From: an uncultured Collinsella sp.
GTDB taxonomy: Bacteria; Actinomycetota; Coriobacteriia; Coriobacteriales; Coriobacteriaceae
Direction: 5' to 3'
Assembly: GCA_900545745.1 (NCBI GenBank)
Contig: URAD01000003.1
Span: 23,976 to 87,975, forward strand
Length of the DNA: 64,000 bases
In this document: positions 7,233-15,831 of the stretch, in pieces
How the letters are laid out: each line of letters starts with the position of its first letter
How positions within the stretch are numbered: position 1 is the first letter of the stretch
Position numbers and translations under genes: made by a program
Notes under the pieces: model-generated
Database searches by the model: none
Told to the model about the DNA's origin: nothing
What the model saw: the letters and a program-made list of their open reading frames with translations, nothing else

Positions 7233-9455
7233 TTAGAGATGCAGCACGCGGTCGCGGATCTCCTCGGTTCGACCCTGGTTCCAGAATTGGGTACCGATGT
7301 AGCCGCACGTACGACGGGCGACGTTCATCTTCTCCTGATCGCGGTTGCCGCAGTTGGGGCACTCCCACACCAGCTTGCCGTCATCCTCGACAATCTTGAT
7401 CTCACCGTCGTAGCCGCACACCTGGCAGTAGTCGCTCTTGGTGTTGAGCTCGGCGTACATGATGTTGTCGTAGATGTACTGCATCACGCGAATGACAGCC
7501 TTGAGGTTGTCCTGCATGTTGGGAACCTCGACGTAGGAGATGGCACCGCCCGGCGAAAGCTGCTGGAACATACCCTCGAACTTGAGCTTATCGAAAGCAT
7601 CAATCTCCTCAGACACATGGACGTGGTAGCTGTTGGTGATGTAGCCCTTGTCCGTCACGCCCGGGATGATGCCAAAACGACGCTGCAGGCACTTGGCGAA
7701 CTTGTAGGTCGTCGACTCAAGCGGGGTACCGTACAGCGAGAAGTCAATATCGCTTTCGGCCTTCCACTCGGCGCACTTGTCGTTCATGCGTTGCATGACG
7801 GCCATGGCAAAGGGCGTGCCCTCCTTCTCGGTGTGGCTGTGGCCCGTCATATACTTGACGCACTCATACAGGCCGGCATAACCCAGACTAATGGTGGAGT
7901 AACCGCCCACGAGCAGCTTGTCGATCGTCTCGCCCTTCTTCAGACGGGCGAGGGCACCGTACTGCCAAAGAATCGGTGCGGCATCCGAAAGCGTACCCAT
8001 CAGACGCTCATGACGGCACAGCAGGGCGCGGTGGCACAGCTCAAGGCGCTCGTCGAAGATCTTCCAGAACTTGTCCATATCCTGGTGCGAGCTCAGCGCG
8101 ACATCGGGCAGGTTGATGGTCACGACGCCCTGGTTAAAGCGACCATAGTACTTGGGCTTGTTCGGGTCGTAGTTCAGCGCGTTGGCAACGTTGTTAAAGC
8201 CGTTGCCCGAGCGGTCGGGCGTCAAGAAGCTGCGGCAGCCCATGCAGGTATAGCAGTCGCCGTTACCCGCGGTCTCGCCCTTCGACAGCTTGAGCTCGCG
8301 CATCTTTTTCTCGGAGATGTAATCGGGCACCATGCGCTTGGCAGTGCACTTGGCAGCCAGCTGGGTCAGGTAGAAGTACGGGGAATCCTCGTGAACGTTA
8401 TCGTCCTCGAGTACATAGATAAGCTTGGGGAATGCCGGGGTGATCCATACGCCGGCCTCGTTCTTAACGCCCTCGTAGCGCTGGCGAAGCGTCTCCTCCA
8501 CGATCATGGCAAGGTCGTGCTTCTCCTGAGGCGTACGGGCCTCGTTAAGATACATAAAGACCGTCACGAACGGCGCCTGGCCATTGGTGGTCATAAGGGT
8601 CACGACCTGATACTGAATCGTCTGGACGCCGCGACGGATCTCGTCACGCAGACGGTCCTCAACGACCTCACGGACCTTCTCGGCAGACGCAGAGACACCG
8701 AGCTCCTCGAGCTCGCGAGCGACCTCGCCGCGAATCTTTTGACGGCTCACCTCGACGAACGGGGCAAGATGGGTCAGCGAAATCGACTGGCCTCCGTACT
8801 GGGAGGAAGCAACCTGGGCGATGATCTGCGTCGCGATGTTGCAGGCGGTCGAGAAGCTGTGCGGCTTCTCGATCAGCGTACCCGAGATAACAGTGCCGTT
8901 CTGGAGCATGTCCTCCAGGTTCACCAGATCGCAGTTGTGCATGTGCTGGGCAAAGTAATCCGAATCGTGGAAATGGATCAGGCCCTCATTATGGGCATCC
9001 ACGATCTCTTGAGGCAGCAGCACACGCTGAGTCAGGTCCTTGGAGATCTCGCCGGCCATATAGTCGCGCTGAACGGAGTTGACGGTCGGGTTCTTGTTGG
9101 AGTTCTCCTGCTTGACCTCTTCGTTGTTGCACTCGATCAGCGACAGAATCTTGTCGTCGGTCGTGTTCTTCTGGCGCTTCAGGCTCTGAACATAGCGATA
9201 GATGATGTAATGGCGAGCGACCTCGTAGCAGTCGAGACGCATGATCTCGTCCTCGACCAGATCCTGGATCTCCTCGACCGACACGGTGTGACCCGCGTTC
9301 TCGCATGCCTCGGCGACGTTTTGTGCCGCGTAAACCACCTGGCGGTCGGTTAGACGAGAGCTCTCCTCGACCTCCAAGTTGGCGGCGCGAATCGCATTGA
9401 CGATCTTATCGATGTCAAAGACAACCTCGGTGCCGCTGCGCTTGATGATCTTCAT
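7233..9455 (-). CDS. nrdD: Anaerobic (class III) ribonucleoside-triphosphate reductase
   Basis: 740 residues, full length. An N-terminal ATP-cone (MKIIKRSGTEVVFDIDKI, to about 90) gives allosteric control. The C-terminus has the zinc-binding CQVC and CPNC pairs (about C677, C680, C699, C702) and the glycyl-radical loop RRTCGYIG with the radical glycine near G718. It reduces NTPs to dNTPs under anaerobiosis after activation by NrdG. The start is the ATG closest to AAAGAGG. A leader of roughly 220 bases and an NrdR box precede it. Confidence 0.97.
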   Translation of the reverse strand: MKIIKRSGTEVVFDIDKIVNAIRAANLEVEESSRLTDRQVVYAAQNVAEACENAGHTVSVEEIQDLVEDEIMRLDCYEVARHYIIYRYVQSLKRQKNTTDDKILSLIECNNEEVKQENSNKNPTVNSVQRDYMAGEISKDLTQRVLLPQEIVDAHNEGLIHFHDSDYFAQHMHNCDLVNLEDMLQNGTVISGTLIEKPHSFSTACNIATQIIAQVASSQYGGQSISLTHLAPFVEVSRQKIRGEVARELEELGVSASAEKVREVVEDRLRDEIRRGVQTIQYQVVTLMTTNGQAPFVTVFMYLNEARTPQEKHDLAMIVEETLRQRYEGVKNEAGVWITPAFPKLIYVLEDDNVHEDSPYFYLTQLAAKCTAKRMVPDYISEKKMRELKLSKGETAGNGDCYTCMGCRSFLTPDRSGNGFNNVANALNYDPNKPKYYGRFNQGVVTINLPDVALSSHQDMDKFWKIFDERLELCHRALLCRHERLMGTLSDAAPILWQYGALARLKKGETIDKLLVGGYSTISLGYAGLYECVKYMTGHSHTEKEGTPFAMAVMQRMNDKCAEWKAESDIDFSLYGTPLESTTYKFAKCLQRRFGIIPGVTDKGYITNSYHVHVSEEIDAFDKLKFEGMFQQLSPGGAISYVEVPNMQDNLKAVIRVMQYIYDNIMYAELNTKSDYCQVCGYDGEIKIVEDDGKLVWECPNCGNRDQEKMNVARRTCGYIGTQFWNQGRTEEIRDRVLHL

Positions 9456-9682
9456 CCTCTTGCCTCTTTCGCGTCGTAGCCTCATTGCGCTTCAGAGCCA
9501 AACGATGCCCGGCAGGGCTTGCCCCTGTCTTGCGGCGCCGTCGCGCAATCTGTGTTCTCGATAAACCATAGGTCCTCATGCGGACATTCCTCGCGGCCGA
9601 TCAAGCGGCTCAAAGGCGTGTCCAAATGGGGTGAATAAGGTCCTCGTTCTCTGTCCGCCATCTATCATACGACAAAGACGCA

Positions 9683-9712
9683 TCTATATCCTGTATTCTT
9701 TTTTTAGGTCAA
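9683..9712 (-). promoter_or_regulatory. Probable nrdD promoter
   Basis: On the minus strand TTGACC (9707-9712) and TATAGA (9683-9688) are separated by 18 bp. The predicted transcript starts about 220 bases before nrdD. The NrdR box abuts the -35 element, as expected for a repressor site. Confidence 0.55.
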
Positions 9713-9728
9713 ACACAACATATAGTGT
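9713..9728. promoter_or_regulatory. NrdR box
   Basis: ACACAACATATAGTGT matches 15 of 16 positions of the NrdR consensus acaCwAtATaTwGtgt. NrdR represses ribonucleotide reductase genes when dATP is plentiful. A much weaker second half-match overlaps the -10 box about 34 bp away. nrdR itself is not in the window. Confidence 0.75.
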
Positions 9729-9929
9729 TTCAGCAGGTCAAAGCAATTGGTCATTTTGCAGACGCATTATAAATGAGGGGTTCTTGGCGAGTCGGTAAAA
9801 CGTTACCAACACGGCTACCTGCATGGCAGTTATAAAACCCCCTTAGTCAAGCCGCTGACAAATCCTACTAAAACCAAGCCACTCACGCCAAAAGAATCCA
9901 AAAGATTATGCTTGACCAACATGTTGCGG

Positions 9930-10009
9930 TCGAATGCCGGCGGACGGAGCGACGGGACTGCAAACGCTCGGAAGACTGTAGCCCCGGCACCCCGTCCGCC
10001 GGCATTCGA
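9930..10009. repeat. Inverted repeat with 18-bp perfect arms
   Basis: Arms TCGAATGCCGGCGGACGG (9930-9947) and its exact complement (9992-10009) flank a 44-bp centre. It lies beyond the terminator of the acyl operon and far from the nrdD promoter. No T-tract follows on either strand. Confidence 0.85.
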
Positions 10010-10059
10010 TAGGCGAGGAGCTATTACTTCTCTTCGCGAGCTATCAAGCCATTGATAGA

Positions 10060-10092
10060 AAGAGGGCCGCCGGCATATGTCGGCGGCCCCGA
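10060..10092 (-). terminator. Terminator of the acyl-cleavage operon
   Basis: GGGCCGCCG (10064-10072) pairs with CGGCGGCCC (10081-10089); on the minus strand the stem is followed by CTCTTTCT. It lies about 40 bp after the MFS stop codon. Confidence 0.7.
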
Positions 10093-10129
10093 TAAAACAT
10101 GATGGGCGGCAAAGCAACTACTCGAGCGG

Positions 10130-11329
10130 TTACTCCGCCTCGCCGCTGGCCGCCATCTTCTCGGCCTCGGCAAGCTGGGCCGGAGTGAGCTTGCGATACT
10201 TAATGGCGCCAAAGACGACACAAGCCGCACAGACGATTATGCCGGCGATGAACTTCTGGTCAATCGTTGCACCAAACGGCGACGTCACGGCCTCAAACAC
10301 AATGGGAGACAGTGCCATGCCAAAGTTGATGCCCGCCATGCCAATGGCGAGGTTAAACGCACGTCCCTCGGGAGCAGAGTTGCCGGCGGCAAAATTGCCC
10401 TCCAGCGGCACGTAGGTCTCCTTGCCCAGCGCAACGACAAAGCCCGCAACGCACAGCACCATAAAGGCGGGCGCAACCAGCGTCAGGCCCAGGCCAACGA
10501 GCGTCACGCCCCACGCGATCGGCATCGACAGGTTCTTGAACTTGGCAAACAGCGGGCCCACTAAAAGGCCAGCCGCAATGCCGGCGACCGTCATGACGGT
10601 CGAAGCGAGGCCAGCCTCAACAGTGCCGCCAAAGCCGCGACCCACGACAAGCAGCGAGACATTGGAGCTAAAGAGCTGGAACGTGAGTACGAACACAAAG
10701 CTCATGACCGTGATAATTGCGACCTCTTTGGGCATGTTGGCAAACACGTTGACCTTACGCCTGGGCTCAAGATGACCCTCGGGCAGGCAGACGGCCTCAA
10801 TGACGATAAACACGATCATGATGAAGTACGCCGCATAGCTGTGGAACCACTCGGCAGAACCCAAGATGCCGGAAACCATCGTCCAGATAATGCCACCCAG
10901 TGCAACAAAGGTTGAGTAGATGCCCATGACAAACGAACGCTGCTTGCCACCGAAATAGTCGGCGATCAGAGCGTCGGTCGAGTTCTGCACGGCGCCAAGG
11001 CCAAGACCCATCACGGCAGAGGCCGCAAGAACCTGGGCAAGCGAATCGTGGAACACCAGCACCGAGGCGCCGGCGAGCATCACGATAACGTGGCCGACAA
11101 GCGTCGTCTTCTTCTTGGATACACGCGAGGCGAGCTGGGAAGACACGAGCATGGCGGACACAGCCATCATGAGCGGAATGATGCCGATGATCATCTGGAC
11201 GGCAGCGATGTTCTCATTGGGAAACGCCGCCGCAACAGAGGCCACGATGGGGACGGGCACCAACATGCCCATAATGCACATGGCGGCAGCATAAATGCCC
11301 ACCAGGTACTTGATCTTGGTTTTATCCAT
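10130..11329 (-). CDS. MFS transporter, last gene of the acyl-cleavage operon
   Basis: 399 residues with about 12 hydrophobic segments and a short hydrophilic C-terminus. The first segment is MCIMGMLVPVPIVASVAAAF; a loop with VSKKKTT follows helices 2-3, as in major facilitator proteins. It is a secondary transporter of the cytoplasmic membrane; the substrate is not predictable. It follows buk by 73 bp and precedes the terminator, so it most likely imports the compound that the operon breaks down or exports the acid product. AAGGATGG precedes the ATG. Confidence 0.85.
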   Translation of the reverse strand: MDKTKIKYLVGIYAAAMCIMGMLVPVPIVASVAAAFPNENIAAVQMIIGIIPLMMAVSAMLVSSQLASRVSKKKTTLVGHVIVMLAGASVLVFHDSLAQVLAASAVMGLGLGAVQNSTDALIADYFGGKQRSFVMGIYSTFVALGGIIWTMVSGILGSAEWFHSYAAYFIMIVFIVIEAVCLPEGHLEPRRKVNVFANMPKEVAIITVMSFVFVLTFQLFSSNVSLLVVGRGFGGTVEAGLASTVMTVAGIAAGLLVGPLFAKFKNLSMPIAWGVTLVGLGLTLVAPAFMVLCVAGFVVALGKETYVPLEGNFAAGNSAPEGRAFNLAIGMAGINFGMALSPIVFEAVTSPFGATIDQKFIAGIIVCAACVVFGAIKYRKLTPAQLAEAEKMAASGEAE

Positions 11330-11402
11330 GATCCATCCTTACACTTAGGAAAAGGGTCGGAGCGGCCGGACGTCACCATCGGCCGCCCCAAACACAGCAC
11401 TA

Positions 11403-12515
11403 TCAGTCGTTAAAACCAGTGAACACGGGCTCTCCGCTGTACACGAGCGCTTCCTCGACACCATCGAGCACGCGGCAGGCGCCAGACGCCATCGCCTCGA
11501 GCTCAAACTCGCCGGGATAAGCCGACACGGGGGCGATCCAAGAGCAGCATTCCTCAATCGAGGCAACGAGCTCCTTGCTGTGGACCATGCCGCCTCCGAG
11601 CAAGATACCGTCGACATCGCCCTTCAGCACACATGCCATCTCGCCAATCCACTTGCAGATTTGGTAGACCATTGCATCCCAGGCGCGAGCTGCGGCCTTA
11701 TCTCCCGCTGCAGCACGTTCGCACACCTCGATGGCATCGGAGGTACCCAAAAGGTCAACGAAGCCGCCAGTCTTCATGCAATGGGCGCGGGCGACATCAA
11801 GACCGTGCTCCGCGGTGTACTTTGCGACCTCGATCGCGGGAACCGATCCGCAGCGCGTCGGCGCCATGGGGCCTTCGCCGCCAACGATGTCGTTGCCGTC
11901 GACCATCTTGCCCTTAAGGTGGGCAGAAATCGAAATGCCACCGCCGATATGACAGACAATAAAGTTGCACTCGTCGTATGCGCGACCGAGCTTTGCCGCA
12001 TGGCGGATGGCGGTCTCTTTGAGATTAAGGGCGTGCAGGTGCACGTTTCGATACACGCCCTTAATGCCCGTCATGCGTGCGAGGTCGCACAGCTCGTCGG
12101 TATCGGGAGGATTCACCACAAAGGCGGGCTTGCCGCATTTCACGGCAAATTCGTGGGCAATCTGGGGCCCCAGCTGCGCCGGGTGCCGAACGCCATTCGC
12201 ACCGATGCGGGCATGCTCGAGCATAACCTCGTTGATGGCATACGTACCACCGGGCAGCGAAAGCAAGCCACCACCGCGACCGACAAATGCATCAAAGTCC
12301 TCGAGCTTTAGGCCCGCCTCCCCCAGCGCTCCAAGAATCAGATCGCAGCGATACGGCATCTGAGCCGAAACCCCGTCGAACTGGGCAAGGTCCTTCGCAT
12401 CGTGCGTAACGTTCTTACTGAGCTTGCACTCATCGCCCTCAAAAACGCCCACCTTCGTGGAAGTGGAACCAGGGTTGATTACCAGGACGCGCCAGGGAGT
12501 CTTTTTATCGGACAT
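11403..12515 (-). CDS. buk: Butyrate kinase-type short-chain acyl kinase
   Basis: 370 residues of the acetate/butyrate kinase (ASKHA) fold: phosphate-binding loop INPGSTSTKVGVF near the N-terminus, CHIGGGISISAH and GGEGPMAPTRCG in the middle, and LGGGMVHS late. It transfers phosphate from an acyl phosphate to ADP, making ATP and a free short-chain acid. It starts three bases after the ptb stop. Length and motifs fit Buk rather than AckA, which has about 400 residues and different insertions. The true acyl group may be butyrate, isobutyrate, isovalerate or something else. Confidence 0.9.
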   Translation of the reverse strand: MSDKKTPWRVLVINPGSTSTKVGVFEGDECKLSKNVTHDAKDLAQFDGVSAQMPYRCDLILGALGEAGLKLEDFDAFVGRGGGLLSLPGGTYAINEVMLEHARIGANGVRHPAQLGPQIAHEFAVKCGKPAFVVNPPDTDELCDLARMTGIKGVYRNVHLHALNLKETAIRHAAKLGRAYDECNFIVCHIGGGISISAHLKGKMVDGNDIVGGEGPMAPTRCGSVPAIEVAKYTAEHGLDVARAHCMKTGGFVDLLGTSDAIEVCERAAAGDKAAARAWDAMVYQICKWIGEMACVLKGDVDGILLGGGMVHSKELVASIEECCSWIAPVSAYPGEFELEAMASGACRVLDGVEEALVYSGEPVFTGFND

Positions 12516-12518
12516 GCC

Positions 12519-13526
12519 TTAAGCCTCCTTAAGCGCCTGGGCGCGCACGCAGCTCATCACCACGTTGCCGACGATCTCATCGACGGGCGCAGAGCGCGAG
12601 CAATCGCACACGATCTTCTTGAAGCCCTGAAGCATGGGGCCGTAAGCGTTGGCGCCGGTCAGATTCTGGATGATCTTGACGCCGATATTGCCCACGTTGA
12701 TATCGGGCCAGATGACCACGTTGGCCTGCCCCGCAACAGCGGATTCGCGATGAACTTTCTTGGCCGCAACCTTGGGGTTAATCGCCGAATCAAACTGGAA
12801 CTCGCCGTCGATGGCAAGGTCGGGACGGCGATCGTTGGCAATCTCGAGAGCACGACGTACCTTGTCGACGAGTTCGTTATCCATCGAACCGTCAGTCGAA
12901 TGCGAAAGCAGCGCGCAACGGATATCCCATCCGGTCAGCGAGCGTACCGTTTCGCTCGACGAAATCGCGATCGAGGCAAGCTCCTCGCTCGTGGGGTCAA
13001 CGCACACGGCAGAATCGCCAAAAGCCAAAAGGACACCTTCGCCGCCATTCCAGTTGGGGATGTCGGCGATACCGCACGAGCTCACGGTGTCCACCCCGTC
13101 GGCAAGGCCGACGATGGTCTGACCAGCCAGGATAATATCGCCCGTGGCGTTATCGATACCGGCGAACATAACGTCGACATCGCCGAGCACCTGCAAAATC
13201 AGGGCGCGCTCAAGCGGACGCGTCATACGGCGCGCAGCGCCCTTGGGCTTAAACTTGCAATCCGGATGAGAAAGGTAGCGCTCGCAGCAAGCGGCGTTCG
13301 CCTCCTCGTCGGTCACATCGACAATCTCGATGCCCTCAAGGGAGATGCCACGCTCATCGGCAAGCTCCTTGAGCTTACCGCCGTCGCCGACCAGCACACA
13401 TTCGGCAAGATGCTCGGCGGCGATCTTTGCGACCGCCTGCATCATGGTCTCGTTTTCGCCCTCGGGAAAAGCAACGCGCATAGGCTTGGCGGCAGCCTGC
13501 TCGCGCAGGGTCTGCATCAGGTCCAT
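12519..13526 (-). CDS. ptb: Phosphate butyryl/acyl-transferase
   Basis: 335 residues of the phosphate acetyl/butyryltransferase family (LVGDGGKLKELADERG near residue 45, then ATGDIILAGQTIVGLADGVDTVS, and GPMLQGFKKIVCDCSRSAPVDEIVGNVV near the C-terminus). It exchanges CoA, or possibly the acyl carrier protein thiol, for phosphate on a short acyl group and hands acyl phosphate to Buk. It is five bases downstream of the carrier protein gene. Compared with plain Ptb the partner genes are unusual, so substrate specificity is open. Confidence 0.88.
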   Translation of the reverse strand: MDLMQTLREQAAAKPMRVAFPEGENETMMQAVAKIAAEHLAECVLVGDGGKLKELADERGISLEGIEIVDVTDEEANAACCERYLSHPDCKFKPKGAARRMTRPLERALILQVLGDVDVMFAGIDNATGDIILAGQTIVGLADGVDTVSSCGIADIPNWNGGEGVLLAFGDSAVCVDPTSEELASIAISSSETVRSLTGWDIRCALLSHSTDGSMDNELVDKVRRALEIANDRRPDLAIDGEFQFDSAINPKVAAKKVHRESAVAGQANVVIWPDINVGNIGVKIIQNLTGANAYGPMLQGFKKIVCDCSRSAPVDEIVGNVVMSCVRAQALKEA

Positions 13527-13531
13527 GGCAG

Positions 13532-13765
13532 TTACTCCATCTCTTCGGCAGTGCGCTCGATAAGCTCGCCGATGGTCTTCATGACCATGACCTCGCGAAC
13601 GGGGACCTCGGCATCGAGCTCGTTCTCGATCATGGAGGTCAGAGCGATCATCTTCATCGAGCCCTTGCCCAGGGTCTCAAACGTCGTCTCGGGGGTCACA
13701 TCGCCGTCATAGTTGTAGGCGGACTTGGCAAAATCGCAGATCTGTTGAGTGAGTTCTTCGTTCAT
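13532..13765 (-). CDS. Acyl carrier protein with an altered attachment motif
   Basis: 77 residues, four-helix ACP-like: TFETLGKGSMKMIALTSMIE then VREVMVMKTIGELIE. The usual D-S-(L/I/V) phosphopantetheine motif appears as G-S-M, with S36 the likely attachment serine; the missing aspartate is uncommon. GAAAGG precedes the ATG by eight bases. It sits between the DUF35 gene and ptb in the same operon, and a Sfp-type phosphopantetheinyl transferase is encoded nearby. It probably carries the acyl or thiol group for this pathway rather than for fatty-acid synthesis. A longer in-frame reading crosses the intergenic gap and is not supported. Confidence 0.85.
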   Translation of the reverse strand: MNEELTQQICDFAKSAYNYDGDVTPETTFETLGKGSMKMIALTSMIENELDAEVPVREVMVMKTIGELIERTAEEME

Positions 13766-13868
13766 GATGGTGCCTTTCAATCGAAAAAGAGGGGCGACCA
13801 CGGCGGGCTGGAGACATGGGTCCCGCCGTGGCCTAAGAGAGGAATCGAATTGTTGCAGGGGTGAAAAC

Positions 13869-14291
13869 CTAATCGTCAAGCTCGAACGTAAGCTCTTTAT
13901 AGCCTGGACGGTCGATAACCTTGGCATGGACGCCAACGGTCTCGCCCGCCATGAGCTTGGCGCGAATCTCGGGGGCCTTCTTCTTGGTAATGCCGTAGAT
14001 AACGTAGGTGTACTGAGAACCCTCGTCGATATCGACGGCGCCGTAGGCGTACTTGCCATACTCCTTGAGATAGGGCTTGTCGTTCTGCGGACCAGGCAGG
14101 GTAAAATCGATCAGATGCCCGTGACCGGAAACCTGGACCCAATCGGTCTTGTGATAGCCGCAGGCATTGCAGGCAAGGTGGGGCGGAAACTCGACGGCTC
14201 CGCACTCGGGGCACTGGCGCGCCCAATAGATGCCCTCTTCAAGACCCGTGTAGAACTTCTTGACCACGGGCTCCATATCTTTGAGTTGCAT
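13869..14291 (-). CDS. DUF35 zinc-ribbon/OB-fold partner of the thiolase-like protein
   Basis: 140 residues. A rubredoxin-like zinc ribbon (CPECG at C27/C30 and CNACG at C41/C44) is followed by an OB-fold (about 50-140, including VSGHGHLIDFTLP). The family forms complexes with SCP2/thiolase-like enzymes, as PhlB with PhlC in phloroglucinol acetylation, or the steroid side-chain aldolase partners. It is encoded 38 bp after the thiolase-like gene, the usual pairing, and probably binds the CoA or pantetheine part of the substrate. Confidence 0.88.
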   Translation of the reverse strand: MQLKDMEPVVKKFYTGLEEGIYWARQCPECGAVEFPPHLACNACGYHKTDWVQVSGHGHLIDFTLPGPQNDKPYLKEYGKYAYGAVDIDEGSQYTYVIYGITKKKAPEIRAKLMAGETVGVHAKVIDRPGYKELTFELDD

Positions 14292-14329
14292 GAGAATACT
14301 CCTTATGGGAAATCGAAAACCGCGGTCGC

Positions 14330-15595
14330 TTAGGCGACGGTACGAAGGATCTGGCAGCGCACGTTCTGAGAACCGCCAAAACCGCGCAGGAAAGCCGTTT
14401 CGGGAACCTTCTTCATCTGGGTGGCACCGGCGACGCCACGCATCTGCTTAACGGCCTCGACGATATCGGCGATGCCGGATGCGCCATGGGCGTGACCGAA
14501 GTTGCAACGGCCACCGTGCGGGTTGATGGGCTTATCGCCGTCAAAAGCGGTGCGACCATCGATCGCGTACTTCCAGGCCTCGCCGCGCGGAATATAGCCG
14601 CACTCCTCGGCCGAGACGATCTCGGAAGCCAGGAAGAAGTCGTTGCACATGAACAGGTCAATCTCATCGGGGCTCACGCCGGTAAGGTCATAGACCTGCT
14701 TGGCGGCAAGCTCGGTAGCCCAGTGCTCGTTGTGGAACAGACCGGCCTCGACAGCAGAGGCGCCCGTACCCAGAACCTCAATAGGCGCATACGGCACGCC
14801 CATGGCCTTTGCCTTCTCCGTGGGCATTACGACAACAGCGGCGGCGCCGTCGCACTTCTTCTCAAAGCCGGTAACGCGCAGGTACTGCGTAACGCGCGGG
14901 TTGTACATGCTCTTGAGATACTCGTCGGCGGTATCGAACCCAGCTGCCTTCGCGTCCTCCTCGACCGTGGTCTCGTACCAGGCAAGGGGATTCAGGACGG
15001 CACCGCGGCGAAGGCTCTTGGTAAGGCCGTTCAGGGCATCATCGATCTGATCGGCGGTAAGGTCGTACTGCATCGAATACTCGTTGATCCAGTTGTCGAA
15101 CGACACGCCAAAGGCGCCGTCGAGCGGACGACCATAAGCGCGGTCATAAATCTTATCGAGCGAGGGGATCATGACGTCGAGCGTAAAGTCCTGACGAATA
15201 TGGGAGGGCATGTGCTCAACGGGAAGAGTCGAAGCCAAATCGCAGGCACCCGTAAGGACAACATCGTAGGCACCGGAGGCGACTGCCATCACGGCCTGCT
15301 CAAGGGCGACGTAGCCCGTGCAGCAAGCCTCGGAATGATGGACAGAGCCCTTGGCACGAACGCCAAACCAATCGGCAACCTGCATGTTGGGGGTAATGCA
15401 ATCGCCAACGAGATACGGATTGGCGCTGCCGTGATAGAAAAAGTCGATATCGCGGGGCTCAAGACCGGCATCGGCAATTGCCTCGAGAGCCGCATAGCCA
15501 AACGCCTCGCCCTCGCCAATACCCTGGGTCTCGGGATGCTCCTCAAAATCCTTGAACGGGGTGCAGCCTACGCCTACAATCGAGACGCTGCGCAT
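14330..15595 (-). CDS. SCP2/thiolase-like acyltransferase or C-C lyase
   Basis: 421 residues with a thiolase fold. The nucleophile candidate is the first Cys of SEACCTG (C91); the histidine motif NPHGGRCNFGHAHGASG (H360, H368) is clear. The usual second catalytic CxGG motif near the C-terminus is replaced by GFGGSQN, as in non-biosynthetic SCP2-thiolases and PhlC-like proteins. It likely forms or breaks a carbon-carbon bond next to a carbonyl together with DUF35. First gene of an operon with DUF35, ACP, ptb, buk and an MFS transporter. Start: ATG with GGAAAG; a GTG seven codons upstream is the alternative. Confidence 0.85.
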   Translation of the reverse strand: MRSVSIVGVGCTPFKDFEEHPETQGIGEGEAFGYAALEAIADAGLEPRDIDFFYHGSANPYLVGDCITPNMQVADWFGVRAKGSVHHSEACCTGYVALEQAVMAVASGAYDVVLTGACDLASTLPVEHMPSHIRQDFTLDVMIPSLDKIYDRAYGRPLDGAFGVSFDNWINEYSMQYDLTADQIDDALNGLTKSLRRGAVLNPLAWYETTVEEDAKAAGFDTADEYLKSMYNPRVTQYLRVTGFEKKCDGAAAVVVMPTEKAKAMGVPYAPIEVLGTGASAVEAGLFHNEHWATELAAKQVYDLTGVSPDEIDLFMCNDFFLASEIVSAEECGYIPRGEAWKYAIDGRTAFDGDKPINPHGGRCNFGHAHGASGIADIVEAVKQMRGVAGATQMKKVPETAFLRGFGGSQNVRCQILRTVA

Positions 15596-15622
15596 GTTCT
15601 TTCCGAGCGTAACCACTGAATA

Positions 15623-15641
15623 TCACATCCTAATCATGTGA
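15623..15641. promoter_or_regulatory. Candidate operator in the acyl-operon leader
   Basis: TCACAT and ATGTGA are arranged as an inverted repeat with a seven-base spacer, 28 bp before the thiolase start. It is a plausible TetR-family half-site pair, but short; low confidence. Confidence 0.25.
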
Positions 15642-15667
15642 AGGTGTACGGAATGATGGCGCAGTCC

Positions 15668-15705
15668 AGCCGCGAGCGAAGGTGAGAGAGCGCTCGCGGC
15701 TTTTC
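15668..15705 (+). terminator. Hairpin with T-run on the plus strand, antisense to the operon leader
   Basis: AGCCGCGAGCG pairs perfectly with CGCTCGCGGCT (15691-15701) and is followed by TTTT on the plus strand. No plus-strand gene precedes it. It lies within the leader of the minus-strand acyl operon. Confidence 0.55.
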
Positions 15706-15788
15706 TGTGCCGTCACACGTTGAACTACTGCAGTGGTTCTTTTGAACGTAGCTTTAGTTTACGAGGGGTTAAACGAAACGCGTGAGAC

Positions 15789-15831
15789 AAAAAGCCCCGA
15801 TGTGTCCCATCATATGGGACACATCGGGGCT
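15789..15831 (-). terminator. Strong terminator after tetR
   Basis: AGCCCCGATGTGTCCCAT (15793-15810) pairs perfectly over 18 bp with its complement (15814-15831); on the minus strand it is followed by TTTTT. It separates the transferase-tetR unit from the acyl operon. Confidence 0.85.

Larger units (their letters stand above)
9456..10129. other. 674-bp gene-free region between nrdD and the MFS gene
   Basis: From right to left: a terminator for the acyl operon, an 18-bp-arm inverted repeat, about 100 bp of AT-rich sequence, the nrdD promoter with its NrdR box, and a nrdD leader of about 220 bases. The leader contains small GC-rich hairpins but I recognise no known riboswitch; in particular there is no cobalamin-box. 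Confidence 0.6.

Noticed and set aside
7045..7368. Small open frames within the nrdD-nrdG gap
   Set aside because: They are open only because the inverted repeat is GC-rich; parts of the two opposite-strand frames are mirror copies of the palindrome.
7239..9353. A 704-codon antisense frame over nrdD
   Set aside because: Mirrors the nrdD reading frame; composition rich in L, V, D and H as is usual for antisense of GC-rich genes.
9456..9676. A cobalamin or other riboswitch in the nrdD leader
   Set aside because: No B12-box or other known conserved core; the enzyme class does not need cobalamin.
10130..13526. Reading ptb-buk as a standard butyrate-production pathway
   Set aside because: The usual crotonase, hydroxybutyryl-CoA and butyryl-CoA dehydrogenase genes are not nearby, and the operon partners are different.
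13532..14059. A longer 175-residue version of the acyl carrier protein
   Set aside because: The extra N-terminus overlaps the DUF35 gene; a good ribosome site supports the 77-residue start.
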